From positions 9,862,748 through 9,926,747 of the forward strand of contig OY829662.1 of NCBI GenBank assembly GCA_963691815.1: a stretch of DNA of 64,000 bases, written 5' to 3'. Source of the DNA: Echiichthys vipera (lineage: Eukaryota > Chordata > Actinopteri > Perciformes > Trachinidae). The position numbers and the translations under genes were made by a program. Positions within the stretch are counted from its first letter, which is position 1. Every line of letters begins with the position of its first letter. Shown here in pieces: positions 14,178 to 26,106 of the stretch. The notes beneath the pieces are model-generated. The model was not told where the DNA came from. It saw only the letters and a list, made by a program, of their open reading frames with translations, and ran no database searches.

Positions 14178-14385
14178 TAGGTGTTAATTGATGACTCTAA
14201 ATTGCCCGTAGGTGTGAATGTGAGTGTGAATAGTTGTCTGTCTCTGTTTGTCTCTATGTGCTGTGTACTGTGATATGTGCACTGTGATAGACCAGGGTGT
14301 ACCCTGCCTCACGCCCAATGTCGGCTGGGATCGGCTCCAGTGACCCTGATAGGAATAAGCGGTTACAGATAGATGGATTTACCTC
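14178..14385 (+). mobile_element. L2-like LINE 3' tail
   Basis: Contains AAATTGCCCGTAGGTGTGAA, CAGGGTGTACCCTGCCTC, GCCCAATGTCGGCTGGGAT, CGGCTCCAG and ends AATAAGCGGTTACAGATAGA. I recognise this from memory as a very common 3' end of teleost L2/Maui-type LINEs. No coding part is attached, so it is a short 5'-truncated copy. Confidence 0.7.
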
Positions 14386-14439
14386 AAGACATAGGACAAT
14401 TTCTCAACACCCAACACAGAAAGGGCACGGAAAGCTGTC

Positions 14440-14587
14440 AGACAAATGTAGTGAATTAAAAAGTGCAATATTTACCTCTGAAATGTAGTGTACTGCAAGG
14501 TAGTAGTTATAAAATGGAAATACTCAGGTAAAGTACAATACCAAGTACAGTACTTGAGTAAATTAACTTTGTTACATTCCACCACTG
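14440..14587. mobile_element. hAT-like non-autonomous element end
   Basis: Sequence with repeated TACT/AGTA blocks (AAATACTCAGGTAAAGTACA, AGTACTTGAGTAAATTAACT) and ending TTCCACCACTG resembles the terminus of a very common fish hAT MITE related in style to Tol2 ends. The matching left end was not located, so the start is approximate. Confidence 0.55.
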
Positions 14588-14944
14588 TTCTTAGGTCCTT
14601 TCTATTCATCTCTGTCCTGCACTTAGTCTTGTGTCTGGATCCCTCGCTGTGTTCTATCCTCTCCTACTCCTTTTTTGTGTTGTTTCTTTGGCAGTCAGTG
14701 TGCCAGTCTGCTTTGTAGCATTTACTAATCCTGCTCACATTAGGTTACATCACTGGGTCTTTCCTTGTTGATAGATTACTGAGTTTATGCTTTGAGTCGA
14801 GCTGCCATGCAGAGAGAGAGATTGTAGAAGTAAATGTCTCTTTCCTATTTCTTCCCAATGCATTTGTTGCTCTGTCTTTGTATCTATGGATGTTCCTGTC
14901 TTGTTTCATCACCTCCTACATTCTTACTTGGAGTACACACAGAT

Positions 14945-15180
14945 GCTAGCCTCATGAGACCATCCTGATCTGGCAAGCTCCATTGTATTTTAGTCGCAGA
15001 TCAGTCTAGTAACGCGAAACGGAGAAAATTTGGAGCCGTTTGCCATGCGACCGAACCAATCAGCGTTGATTTTGAGGCGCATTTAAGTGCGATGAAACGA
15101 GAAGCGACTGTTCAGTGTAAACAACATGGCAGCTTCCGCTGATGAGATGAGAGCAGATATCGAGCAAGCCGCACGCTAAC
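14945..15180. repeat. Unclassified dispersed-repeat fragment
   Basis: CpG-containing block reading CTAGCCTCATGAGACCATCC, then AGTAACGCGAAACGGAG, AACCAATCAGCGTTGATTTT and AACAACATGGCAGCTTCCGC. It differs sharply in composition from its AT-rich surroundings and resembles fish DNA-transposon ends I have seen, but I cannot name the family or find its other end. Confidence 0.4.
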
Positions 15181-16006
15181 GCTTCTTTCTCTTCGATCCT
15201 TCAGTTGGAATATGGACCTGGCACCTGATATTGTGCCTTTTATCCGTAAATTTGAGTTACACAAATGGCAAATATCCTTTACCGACATGTTGTTTACTTT
15301 CTGAGCTTTGTCTCAATGCTGTTAGTACGTCATATGCTTTGTTGATCTGATTAATTGATTTGGCCTGTATGTTGGTGATAGACAGATGGTTTTTCCAGTC
15401 AGCAACCAGTATTTTTTGCCCCTTTCCAAAAGATCTCCAAACGAGAGTTCCCAGATGGATATGCTGTGCAAATGAGAATCATGGGAATCAATCCATCTGG
15501 CGGAGTCAGGTTACACAGATGCACACATACACAGATATGTCCAGCTACACAGATGCCAAAACAAATGCAGATATGCATTCAAAACATTCCAAATGAAATA
15601 ATTATGTATCATGTTTTGTCTTGACCTAATTCTCTTTTTCCTGCTCAAACACAACTTTTTAACATTACCTCACATTTGTCTGGCTCCCAATATCCTCCCT
15701 CATTCTTTCTTTCCACTCTTTGAAGTGTTAATCCATTTGCCATGTCTGTTGGCTAATGAAGCTGAAGTAATTATCAGTGCCATGAGTGTGTGAGGGTGCC
15801 AGTGACAGGAAAAGATTTTAAAAGAGAATGTGCAAATATAACTAATTGCAATCATAATTCTGCAGGAGAGAAAGACAGTCCACTGTGTTTCTCAAGTTAA
15901 AGTTTATTCTCAGGGCACTGACAACATACCTATGTACTGAACTTAACAGTGGTTGCTTTAGTGGACACCAACTTTCATACTTAACTAACACACACACACA
16001 AACGCA

Positions 16007-16052
<46 letters not shown>

Positions 16053-16093
16053 CACACGCACGCACACGCACACACACACACACACGCACACGC

Positions 16094-16155
<62 letters not shown>

Positions 16156-18524
16156 TGTTTTTAGCAAACCCTAAAAAATGTATGTACTTAGAGTGGGGAG
16201 AAGGGGAAATGAGGACAAACGGAAAGGAGAAACTCCAAAGGGTGGAGACAAGACATGAAAAGACATAACATAATTGTTTTGATGACACAGTCCTTGTTCA
16301 TGACGTACAAATGGACAACATATACGCTTGAGTAAATAAGAAAGCACACATGGGTAAAGGTAAGAGCAGACACAACTGATCAGACCATTTTTAATATCTT
16401 TTAAACTATATATTAAAGGCTCCATATTGTAAAAAGTGAAATTTTCTATATCTTTTTTGATTATAAAGCAGGTTGAGTTGCTATATAAATACTGTAGAGA
16501 TATCAAAAGTCTCTATCTACAGAGAAATGCACACAGCCTGTATTCAGAACTTTAAAAAAGCTTTCACAACTTCCGTATGGTTGTGGTGTCACAACAATAC
16601 TATATATAGCAGTAAAAAAAACGTGACTATTAAACCTTGGCCCTCTGATCCCCTTTCCACATCAACTACCAGCCTAACATACTGTGTCCTCTCACTGTAA
16701 AAGTTTCTTTTGACATTTCCAGCTCTTGGACTTTGAAAATAACTCAATACAGTGTGCTCGTATAATTCACTATGGGTTTGACCAACAAACCAAGAGAGTG
16801 GGAAAATGCAGGAGAAGAAACAGTAGGAGGGCAAGAGAAAAAGAGACATCCCCCATATGCAGCGAGCCATTTATGTTGCATAAGCTGACCTATCTAGTGC
16901 TGTAATCAGATCAGTATGCTTGCAAAAACCTAATCCAGAAGCAGTTGCTATACAATAGCAGCTCTGCCAAACAAAAAAAAGATACTGTATAATAACTAGC
17001 AGTCAGAGTTTGAGGCAGAGGAAGAAAGAGAAATTTGATCAAAAGAAAGAATTGAGCATCATTCAGACAATCCTCCTGTGGTGATATTGTGCATCCACAC
17101 CCAGCATGGGGTTTTCTGTGACTGTGTTTGTTTCATGGGCAGATACTTGCAGCAGGGAACAGTGCATGTTTTTTTTTCTGTATATGTATATTTTATGAGT
17201 GCTATGATATTTCTTGGTTCATATATTCTCTAATGTTCACTATTCTCAAAGAAAGGGGGAGGTACGTGGGGGATGGGCATGTGTGCTTGAAGATTATGAC
17301 CATATTTTTCCATTAACGCCTTGTTCGCACAGAATGTGGACAGCCTGCAAACTGTCGCGTGATTTACACATAAGAGTTGCAGCACTGTTCAGAACATCAG
17401 CTTTCCATGATAGTAAAATTCACTGTAGGCATCAGAAGAAAACAGGCTATCAAAGTCGGTTTCAATGTGGTCTTCACCTTCTCTATGTGCTCTTGGGCAA
17501 CATGACAGTAACACTGCACCCAAAGCACCAGCCTCTGTATAGGCAAGATGTTGTTACCATTGCACAGTATCACTAATATCGAGTAAACCAGTTAACTCAG
17601 GAGTCATTCACAAATAGAGGTAATATTAACCTCCCCATGCATGATTCCTTGGTGCCACGTGTAGTGTAAATGTTCTGTCGTCTAATAAAGCACGGTGATG
17701 TTTTGGAGTCAAGATAGCATCGGCAGCATCAGCAAGACTGAGGGGACTAGAAACAATCCATTACCTGCCCTGTGGAGTGATGTCAAACCTGACTGAGTTT
17801 AATAAAAGATGTAGGTATTAATAAAATATCTACTGAGAGACCGCTTTTAGTCTACTTGAAACTATAACTGTTGTAAAAAGGCAGTTTAGAGAAAGGTTCA
17901 GCACTGATCACTGTCATGGAATTCAAATGGTTTATATGGCAAGTTGAAATTGAATAGATTCCTCTGATCCCATATTATGCTCATTTTTCAGTTTCATATT
18001 TGTATTTTTGGATTTCTATTAGAACATGTTTACATGCTTTAATGTTCAAAAAACACATTATTTTTCTCATACTGTCTTTCCTCTGTTTGAAGTGGTCAGT
18101 TTTAGCACCCGTCTCTTTAAGCCCACTTCCTTAAAAAGCCTAGTCTGCTCTGTTTGAGCAGAATTTCCGCGTCTTCCACATCTGCGCTCTGTGCATCTCT
18201 TCACCATCATTGCAGCTGGGGAATGACTGTAGCAGTGCTGTAGCATCACGCTGTACCTATATATAGTATAGTTGTAAGATCGCCAGTGTTGGACACATTA
18301 CTTTAAAAAAGTAATTAGTTACAGTTACTATTTACTTTTACAATTTACACCAAAAAAGTTTTTTGTCAACAACACCCGCACAACTCTACCTCTGATTGGC
18401 TTACCATGAAATTTTACTGTACCTCGGCCAATCATCATTTAGACGGTTGTCTCATCCCCCTTACCAAGGAAGAACAGTATTTGCTGCTCGGCTTAAAGAT
18501 CTAGTTGGGGGCGGAAATCTGTGG
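15181..18524. other. Non-coding DNA
   Basis: Apart from the CA repeat at 15988, nothing is recognised. Near 18280-18360, ACTTTAAAAAAGTAATTAGT and related blocks recall a hAT-type repeat end, without a partner. Confidence 0.5.
15988..16154. repeat. (CA)n microsatellite with CG variants
   Basis: CA repeats interspersed with CGCACG and CGCACACG units in the first two thirds; the final part is pure. Confidence 0.97.
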
Positions 18525-18729
18525 GCAGCTATGGAGGTAAAGCGGGTCATCCTCTAACCGCATGTCGAAGTGCCTTTGTACAAGACACTGAACCATAAAT
18601 TGCTCCCTGTGCAAGGGCGGATGAATGGGGTTTGAATGATGAGATAAGATGATGGTAGGTTGTGAGGCTGTGTAAATGGGGGAATGACAAGTAGTGTAAA
18701 AGCGGCTATATAAGTACAAGTCCGTTTAC
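18525..18729 (+). mobile_element. SINE-like repeat with 3' tail CTATATAAGTACAAGTCC
   Basis: Contains GTAAAGCGGGTCATCCTCTA, CGCATGTCGAAGTGCC, AGACACTGAACC, TTGCTCCCTGTGCAAGG and ends GCGGCTATATAAGTACAAGT. This block order is a common teleost SINE or short LINE tail. The segment that would carry the box B-like GTTCGAnTC is missing between TCCTCTAACCGCATG and the middle part, suggesting an internal deletion. Confidence 0.55.
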
Positions 18730-20375
18730 AATCTCATTTTTTTACGATATTTTCTTTCTGTTTATATCTTTAAATTAAATGGGCTCATTTTATTTCATGT
18801 CATGTTAATTTAATAGGGACAGATACATGTATAGAGAATTGTACAACAATTAACCAATGCCATGTATCCCAGCATTTATAGCGAGTGCTTATTTCCTATT
18901 CCCGTCCCTAAAGAGGACTTTAAAAACCAAAAACATTATCGCATACAAAGTTAAATTGTGTGGTACATGTAGTTGACCTTGTGTAAAGTAATTTGACACC
19001 ACTTTGGGACTGATATGTCACACCCATTGGTGTAATTATGAAGAATGTCGAGTTGAGGGAGCTCTGTGAAGAACTGAACTGAGGTGCCACTTACTGATTT
19101 CGAGGTCAGCCCAGAAGCTATGCAGCATCTCATCTACCCTTTTGCTCTGTGCTGTTTGTTGTGACACCCTTTGCTGCAGCCTTTTTCTAAAAAATAAGCA
19201 AATGTGCTTTTAAAAAGTTTGGATATACAGTATTTTTAGAATAGTTTCAGGAAGTTATTACTGGGCCATAATTTGTGTGCGTGTGTCAAAGTCTCAATTA
19301 AAATGCTCGGACACACACACATGCATTGCCAAGAAGATGAAACTGGAGCACTAAATGAGGAACAGTGTCGTCTGAGACCTAGCCCTGTGTTATTTTAAAC
19401 TTGCGAAACATGTCAGGGTTATGTTATCTAGGTAGCCTTGACTGAGAGCGACGTGCTGCTTTCTGCACCCTGTATGGGTTGTAAATAGGTGTAAAGCCCT
19501 AAAGGGTACTTCAAAGACAATCCAATTAAGAAAAACTTCCCACAGTAATACAAAGGCAGAGAGGTTTTACAGGGCATTCAACAATTTTACAGTGATTACA
19601 TATCGAAAATGTAATATTTTAATATCAAAATGACAAATGTTTATGTTGAAGAGACAAAGCCCTCTAGTGGCTGCAGCAACTATGAGCCTGTGTAACTCTT
19701 TCAAGAAACATAAGTTAATATCTCATTTTAATTAAGACTGAGAAACTGAGAAATCTATGGATACTTGTACATTTTCATATGGGAGTAGTTAAATATAGCC
19801 ACATTTATTACCCCAGATGTACTTCTTGTTGTTACTGTGTGCTTTTGTTAAAACTGTGATTTATGTGCGTGCAACTGAGACACACTTGGCTTCCAAAACA
19901 GTGAGAATGTGGTAGCGATCATTATCGTTGCAGTCAGCAGTGTATGAGACCATTGTTCTCACAACCAAAGCTTTTGTTCTTCCAACCAGCTTCTGTTTCA
20001 CTATGATCACAGGCCATATGCTGATATGCCTACATGCACGTATCATCACTGGAAACAAATATTGTCGCCCACAGTGAGAGGTAGAGAAACAGAGGACAGG
20101 AAAAACAAGATAGATTGGGGGGGGGGGATTGACATTTTTATATTACAGTTTGACAAAATTAAAATGGATACTATACTAAAAACATGATTCTACCTCTTAT
20201 TCGCAAGGTATGGGAACATATCTTAAGAAAAAGACAGAAACTGATCTGTTTCTTGGCTCAAATGAAAATGAGGTTGATGTATTGTGATTCCTTCTCAGAG
20301 TTAGTAACAGTTAGGCTGTTGTTTTGAATTATGACTGAACTGTATTGCTGAGCAACCTGCATCGGAGCAATCAAA
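18730..20375. other. Featureless AT-rich DNA
   Basis: No gene or repeat recognised. Confidence 0.6.
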
Positions 20376-20720
20376 CAGTGTTTCCCACACATAGACTTTA
20401 CTTAGGCGGGCCGCCCAGGTATATTGACGGCTGCCAAAGTGTATCTTAATTTTTTTTAATCGTCCAAAAGAATGTCTCCGTCCACGATTGATTAACTAGT
20501 GGACGATCTCACCTCAGCCCCTCACCCCAGCACATTGATTCCCTCTTTGCCCCATTGTCGCTCACTGGCTCTCTCTCTTACTCAAACACACAACGGACAC
20601 GTCTGTGATCATCTTCGTGCCCACTCTGAATCAAAACTTTTAGTATTGCAAAATCCATGACGTGGCAAAACGTGACACTGTTGAGGTTGACGTAATTGGT
20701 ATACCGCCCACCCCTTATAG
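20376..20720. mobile_element. hAT-like DNA-transposon relic, left end
   Basis: Begins CAGTGTTTCCCACACATAGA and continues with GGCGGGCCGCC, a start shared by a widespread fish hAT-type repeat. A complementary right end (GGGAAACACTG) was not found. Sequence up to the GGTATACCGCCCACCCC motif is likely part of the element. Confidence 0.5.
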
Positions 20721-21885
20721 ATGGACAGATAGGTAGACAACCAAACTGTTAGCTCTCAACCTCATGTTTGCTTGAACCCTTCAAAGTGTATGTCATCCCA
20801 CAGACAGTCCTGCTGTGGTTTGCTTGAGGGTGTCAGGTACAAAAGAGAGAGAGAGACATAATTACTGGAAAATAGTCTTGCCCTTGCCAAGCTGTCAGAA
20901 AGTTGAGACAGACAGGTTGAAAGAGAAAAAGAATGGCAGGTAAACTGATAATGACAGGTTCTAAAATGTCTGATGCAGCCAAGAGGACAAAAGAAGCTAT
21001 AGTAAGGCTTGTTTTTTTATTTTTTTTTCTCCCAGTTTCAACTCAAAAACAGCTGTTTACTTTCCTCAACGCTGTTCTTTGTCATCTAAGGCTCTCCTCC
21101 TCCCTCCCTATTTCTCCCTCTTTTTTATCACTTTCTCACTTTCCCTTCTCTCCCATGTTTTCCATATTTTTCTTTTTGTTTCCAGGTGCCAGTTCTTTCA
21201 TCCTGCACTTCTTTCACTTTCTACCTCCTCCCCCTACCCACGATCCACTTCTCACAATCTGACCTAATCACCTCAAGGACTCCGGGCAGAAACATGTCTT
21301 CAGCTACCTTCCATCCATTTTAATCTTGAATTCATCTCAACACCCCCTTTTGTTCACATTTGGAGACAGTATAGCCACTTCTCACACTCTCACACTTTCT
21401 TTCTCTATTTCTTTGACTGCTGTCAAGGAAGACTGACAGACTTCTGATAGAGAGAAAAGAATGTTCCCTTAATGTAACTTTTTACTGGCAAAGGGAATTT
21501 GAGAAAGTTATCTGCAAGTTAAAAAGAAAAGGAAGTTGCTAGTCAAAATTGGCTTTGTTGATGAAATGTATTTAACAAAGTCAAGCATTGGTTTCCTGTC
21601 TCTGTCATCAAGTAAGATACAGTATGTGTGTCTCCATCAATAGCTTAAATCACCTTAGAACTTCTCTTTTTGCTGTGTTTGCTAATTGTCCTGCTTGCTT
21701 ATGTTTTTCTTAATCTTACTGTCACCTGTCTGCTAATCTGTTGTTCTTTTGCTGTGGTTTGTTCAGGCATTTATGTATCCCCTGCATCCACAGTTAAGAT
21801 AAAACCGATAATTCAAAGTTTGCTATACATTTCTGTATATATGTTTTGGTAGAATAACATTTCAGAAAGTGCAGTTCCTGAGTAG

Positions 21886-21910
21886 CAGCCTTGTGTTGGG
21901 CACAAGGCTG
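21886..21910. other. Perfect 10-bp hairpin
   Basis: CAGCCTTGTG and CACAAGGCTG pair exactly around the 5-nt loop TTGGG. It is isolated in otherwise featureless sequence; its role is unknown. Confidence 0.7.
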
Positions 21911-22501
21911 AAGAGTTTGCTTTCAAGTGGGAGACTAATGGATTCTGGTTCAGAGGGAAGCACCTACAGTGAGTAATGAAGGGAGGGAGATAAAGTGAGA
22001 GGATAGCAGAAAGGTGAGACCATCAATTAACGCAGTGGGCAGGGTTAAGAGCAGACGTCGAAGAAGGATGTAGTGGGGTCAGGATGGAAGAGAGAGGGAA
22101 TGGACTGTGAATGTAAAATTCTGTAGGAATGTCTGCGAGACCAGGGGAATGAGTGAACACAAGATCGGGGTGATAGAGGGAGGGTGAAACGATTGATGAT
22201 AAATCTTGTGAATGAAGTCACAGGTCAAGTATTTGGCCTGGCACTGTATATAAAAGTTAATGACTGTGGTTATCAGACTCTTGTAGTTATGGCTTATTTT
22301 ATAAAAACTGCCATATTACCGTAGCACAGGAAAAAAAAAATGAACATGTGAGGGTAATGATAGGTCAAGAAAAAGATGAACAATACGGATTATTAGAAAG
22401 CAACAGTAAACGAGTTTGTGTTTTCGACAGTTTTAAGAATCAAGTGATATCTCAAACAAAATCAATGTGCTTTCATGTCGATGCTGCGAATGCTATGTAT
22501 C

Positions 22502-22532
22502 ACACACACACACACAAACACACAAACACACG
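22502..22532. repeat. Short (CA)n microsatellite
   Basis: Short interrupted CA run. Confidence 0.85.
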
Positions 22533-22845
22533 CTTGCATGCACAGACTAAAACACGTTATGCCGTGTGCAGCAGGCTTCTAATGGGCTTTCACCAGCATA
22601 TAACCACCTTCAACAATATTCACACCTGCACCCTATAAATCATCCAAAGTATGCAGCTACAGGATGCCAACCTGTGCGGACTCAGGAGTCTACAGTCATT
22701 ATAGCATGTTTTAATCATGGGCAGTAAAAAGAGAAAGTATAAAAAGGAGGGAAAAAATGTAAGTATCGTGCTGTCTACATGACCAGTCCAGCTTGTCTGC
22801 CTTATCCTGTCAATCCCCTGTGATCCTGTTGAAGCTGTAATATGT

Positions 22846-22917
22846 GGGGGCGCCCTGTAGCTCACCTGGTAGATTGGGCAACTTCAGCTGTACTACAAAA
22901 TAAAGGCATAAAAAGCT
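22846..22917 (+). mobile_element. tRNA-like SINE, internally deleted
   Basis: GGGCGCCCTGTAGCTCACCT followed by GGTAGA is a tRNA-like box A, and the copy ends with ACAAAATAAAGGCATAAAAA, the usual tail of this teleost SINE. Box B and the body between them are missing, leaving about 72 bp of an element normally a few hundred bp long. Confidence 0.55.
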
Positions 22918-23941
22918 GAACAAAATAATCTTTAAAAAGCTGTGAAATAATTTGTGTGTAGTAACGCACGCCTTCATGCCAAAACTCTAGATGAGATATT
23001 TGAAATCAGCCTGTCGTTACATCAGTGAGTCCTCCTGATATTTTACCGCCCCTACATATAAGAACGTATATGTAGCCCAGGCTGTAAAGTGACATTATTT
23101 TGTTAAAGCTATTCCTTTTAAAGAAACAATTCATTGGAAAAAGTAATTGAAAAGTCATTAAAACTACTAAAAGAAGTTCATTTCATTTTGAAATGAGTTA
23201 ATAAGTCATTGAAATTCATTTATATGCACCAACAACTTAAAAACGGGGTTAAAAAAATAGAGAGAAAAAGGGAAAAAACAGTTGCTGCGGAGGGCTACGT
23301 AGAACAAGCCAGTCAGTGGACCCCCGTTGAGTCCAGGGGATCAACCCCTGTAGGGTCACGTCAGGTCTTCTCTTCTGGTTTTGCGGTCATATTTACCTCT
23401 ACTGCCTCTGATCCAAACCGAGATCAAAGCCATTGCCATCCACGGGAGCTCTGTGAGACCTGACGATTTCCACCGTCCTGGCGAGGATAAATGCTGAAAC
23501 AGTGCTCCTAGGTTGATCACTCGATGACGTCCCAGTCACATCCCACCGTCGATTGGAGAGCTTCAGCTGGTTTCATGTGAAGTTTCCAGAGATCCAGAGA
23601 TTGTGTCCAGATCCCAGATCCGTAGTTTCCCAGGTGGCGAGCCACATCGATACTACTGATACTGAACCCTGAGAGTGGTGAAGGATTCCTTCCATCCCAC
23701 TTTCTCACTGACTGTGTGGTAGGACAACACAAATATACACTGATACACTTGACATGGTTCCAAGGAAAAAAGAGCCCCAACAGTAATTTTGCCTGCTTTA
23801 TTATTTTATTGGATTTATTTTTCATTGAATGCTTTGCAACAAATTGTTGTATTTTAATTGTTTTATTGTTTAATAATTACATGTGGCCACACAAAAAACT
23901 CAAACCACTGTTGATTACCCAACTTTACTCACTACTTTAGT

Positions 23942-24450
23942 CTTGTCACGGATTGTCAAGGAGGAGGACCCAAAAGCGGGAGACTGAGTGAATGAACACA
24001 GGAGTTTATTAACAAAGTCCAAAAAATTAACAGAAAGTGTCCAAAAGGGATTAACACAAGGTGTCCGCGTAGGCAGGTGGCTGGAGGCTGGAGGCGGGCG
24101 CGTGGCAGGCAGGGCGGCGAGGCACCAAGCTGACGAGGAGGACAAAAACAGAGTTAGTGCCAGAATAATCTTCAAATGTTAACGAGTTACCAAGACGCTG
24201 AGAACGCTGGCGACAAGCTCTACCGATGAGACGGAATTATCTGGCACAGGAGTGGAGTCAGAGCTGGCTTCTTATGGAGCAGGTGATTAAGTGGAGATGG
24301 GAACCAGGTGTGCTTCGTTGCGCTTGCCGGAGTGGATCAGCCCCATCTCCTGGCGCTCTCCACACTGAAAGTAAAGAAACTCAGAAAAGAGCAGAGTGCA
24401 CACAAACATACGTCCCCGAATAAATCGGGGTTAGCCCGAGCCTTCACAAG
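23942..24450. repeat. Unclassified GC-rich interspersed element with weak terminal inverted repeats
   Basis: GC-rich block with AGGAGGACCCAAAAGCGGGA, AGGAGTTTATTAACAAAGTC and GGAACCAGGTGTGCTTCG, in a layout resembling repeats common in fish genomes. The left end CTTGTCACGG and the inverse of the right end (CTTGTGAAGG) match at 8 of 10 positions. No coding capacity is recognisable. Confidence 0.4.
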
Positions 24451-25988
24451 TCTTCTATTACTGGTCCATCTCTTAGCATTGACTATCACTTACCTGTGCT
24501 CTGTTGTTACATCGTAATAAGGGGTTACATATAACTCTTACAGACGCTGAACATGTTCTGAAAAGCCACTTCATTTGTCTTCCAAAATGGACAGGATATA
24601 TAAAATAAAAGTGAAAAGCATTTTTCATCATAGCTACCTCTTGAAAGGTTACCCATGCCATCTTTCTCTGCTAAACCCAGGTTCCCTGCTTGCTCTTCCT
24701 CCTGCTGTCTCCCCTGAAGCACAACCCCCTATGGTGAAGTGTATAATCTCACACTGGGTGTTTTAACTAACTGCCAATTCCCCCTAATTAACATTCTTAA
24801 AACGCTGAGATTTGTCAACCGTAATTGCAGTCCTTGGAAGATGGTAGACACGGACTGGAACGAGACCAGGATTAGAGGTATCTGAAAGTCTACATGCATC
24901 ACTGCTCTTTGCACCTGTACCCCTCCCCCCCTCCCCCCTGAGGACCAACAAGCAGTGTTTAATTTGCTTGCTCATGTCAAAAGCCAAGATGGCTCACCAC
25001 TTTCTACACAGCCTCAGCCAAAATAGTGCTGGGGATTTCAAATCATTTGTATATGTCATGCAATTTTTAATCTCTATAAACACAAAATCTACATCTGAAT
25101 GCAAAATCACATTTAAGGGGGCTTTACTGTAGCTGTAATCTAGCTTTGTATTAAGTTTTGAAAAAAATGCATTCATACGCATGTACCTGTTTATAGAGAT
25201 TAGCTGAAATGTCACACCTGGATCTGTTTGCTAATTGTCAACAATGACAGGAGATGAAGTCTTGGCCTGGATATTCACTGGTTACACCAGAACCCCCAAC
25301 ATATTAGCCATTGCACAGGCTAAATCAGACTGACTAAAATTCTAGTTTCTGTTTTGAAATTATTATTTTTTTGCATTCTTTACTACGCCAGCAACAATGT
25401 TGTTGTTGTGTGATCATGCACTCATGCAATATTAAATCATAGGAGGTCCACTCGCTAGTGTGTTCTTCAATGGGTTAAATTCTGACCCACATTCAGTCGC
25501 AAAAGAAAGTGGTATTGGAACTGACAATTAATGCTCTCTTTTATGAATTTATTTGATCCTGATATTGGAGTACAACAGGAAATGTGGGGAAAGAGAGTAA
25601 GGGACAGTTTAGGACTATTGCAGCCATGTGGTATACACCCTCACCATTTGCCCCACCTCTGACATTTGATCTCTCTCATAAAAAGTGTTCAAGGCCTCCA
25701 CTGAATGTTTATTTTTGTCTTATATCCCCTCTTTTTGTATTCAATTGCTACAGTGCTTGCTAATGCCACAGATTATCTATATGTAATATTTTGCACATAC
25801 AGAATACATATTTGGATTGCATATGCACTATTTTGAATAGATCGGAACATATTTATTAATAACTAATTATTAATTATTCTTGTATCCCACCCTTGATGAA
25901 TGATTCATGCTCTGGTAACAACTGATGAATCTAACATACATACATACCTATTCATGAAAATAATATCAAGGGATTTATTATCATACTG

Positions 25989-25990
<2 letters not shown>

Positions 25991-26072
<82 letters not shown>

Positions 26073-26106
26073 TGTGTGTGTGTGTGTTTGTGTGTTTGTG
26101 TGTGTG
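25991..26106. repeat. (GT)n microsatellite
   Basis: GT repeats with GGG and TTT interruptions towards the right end. Confidence 0.98.

Larger units (their letters stand above)
20721..23941. other. Non-coding DNA with small repeats
   Basis: Holds the hairpin at 21886, a short CA repeat and the SINE remnant at 22846. The block 23281-23720 is GC-richer than its flanks and may be an old repeat; its segment 23360-23463 starts GTCAGGTCT and ends AGACCTGAC. Confidence 0.5.

Noticed and set aside
22846..22917. Functional tRNA gene
   Set aside because: Only a box A-like segment is present; box B and the cloverleaf arms are absent and a SINE tail follows.
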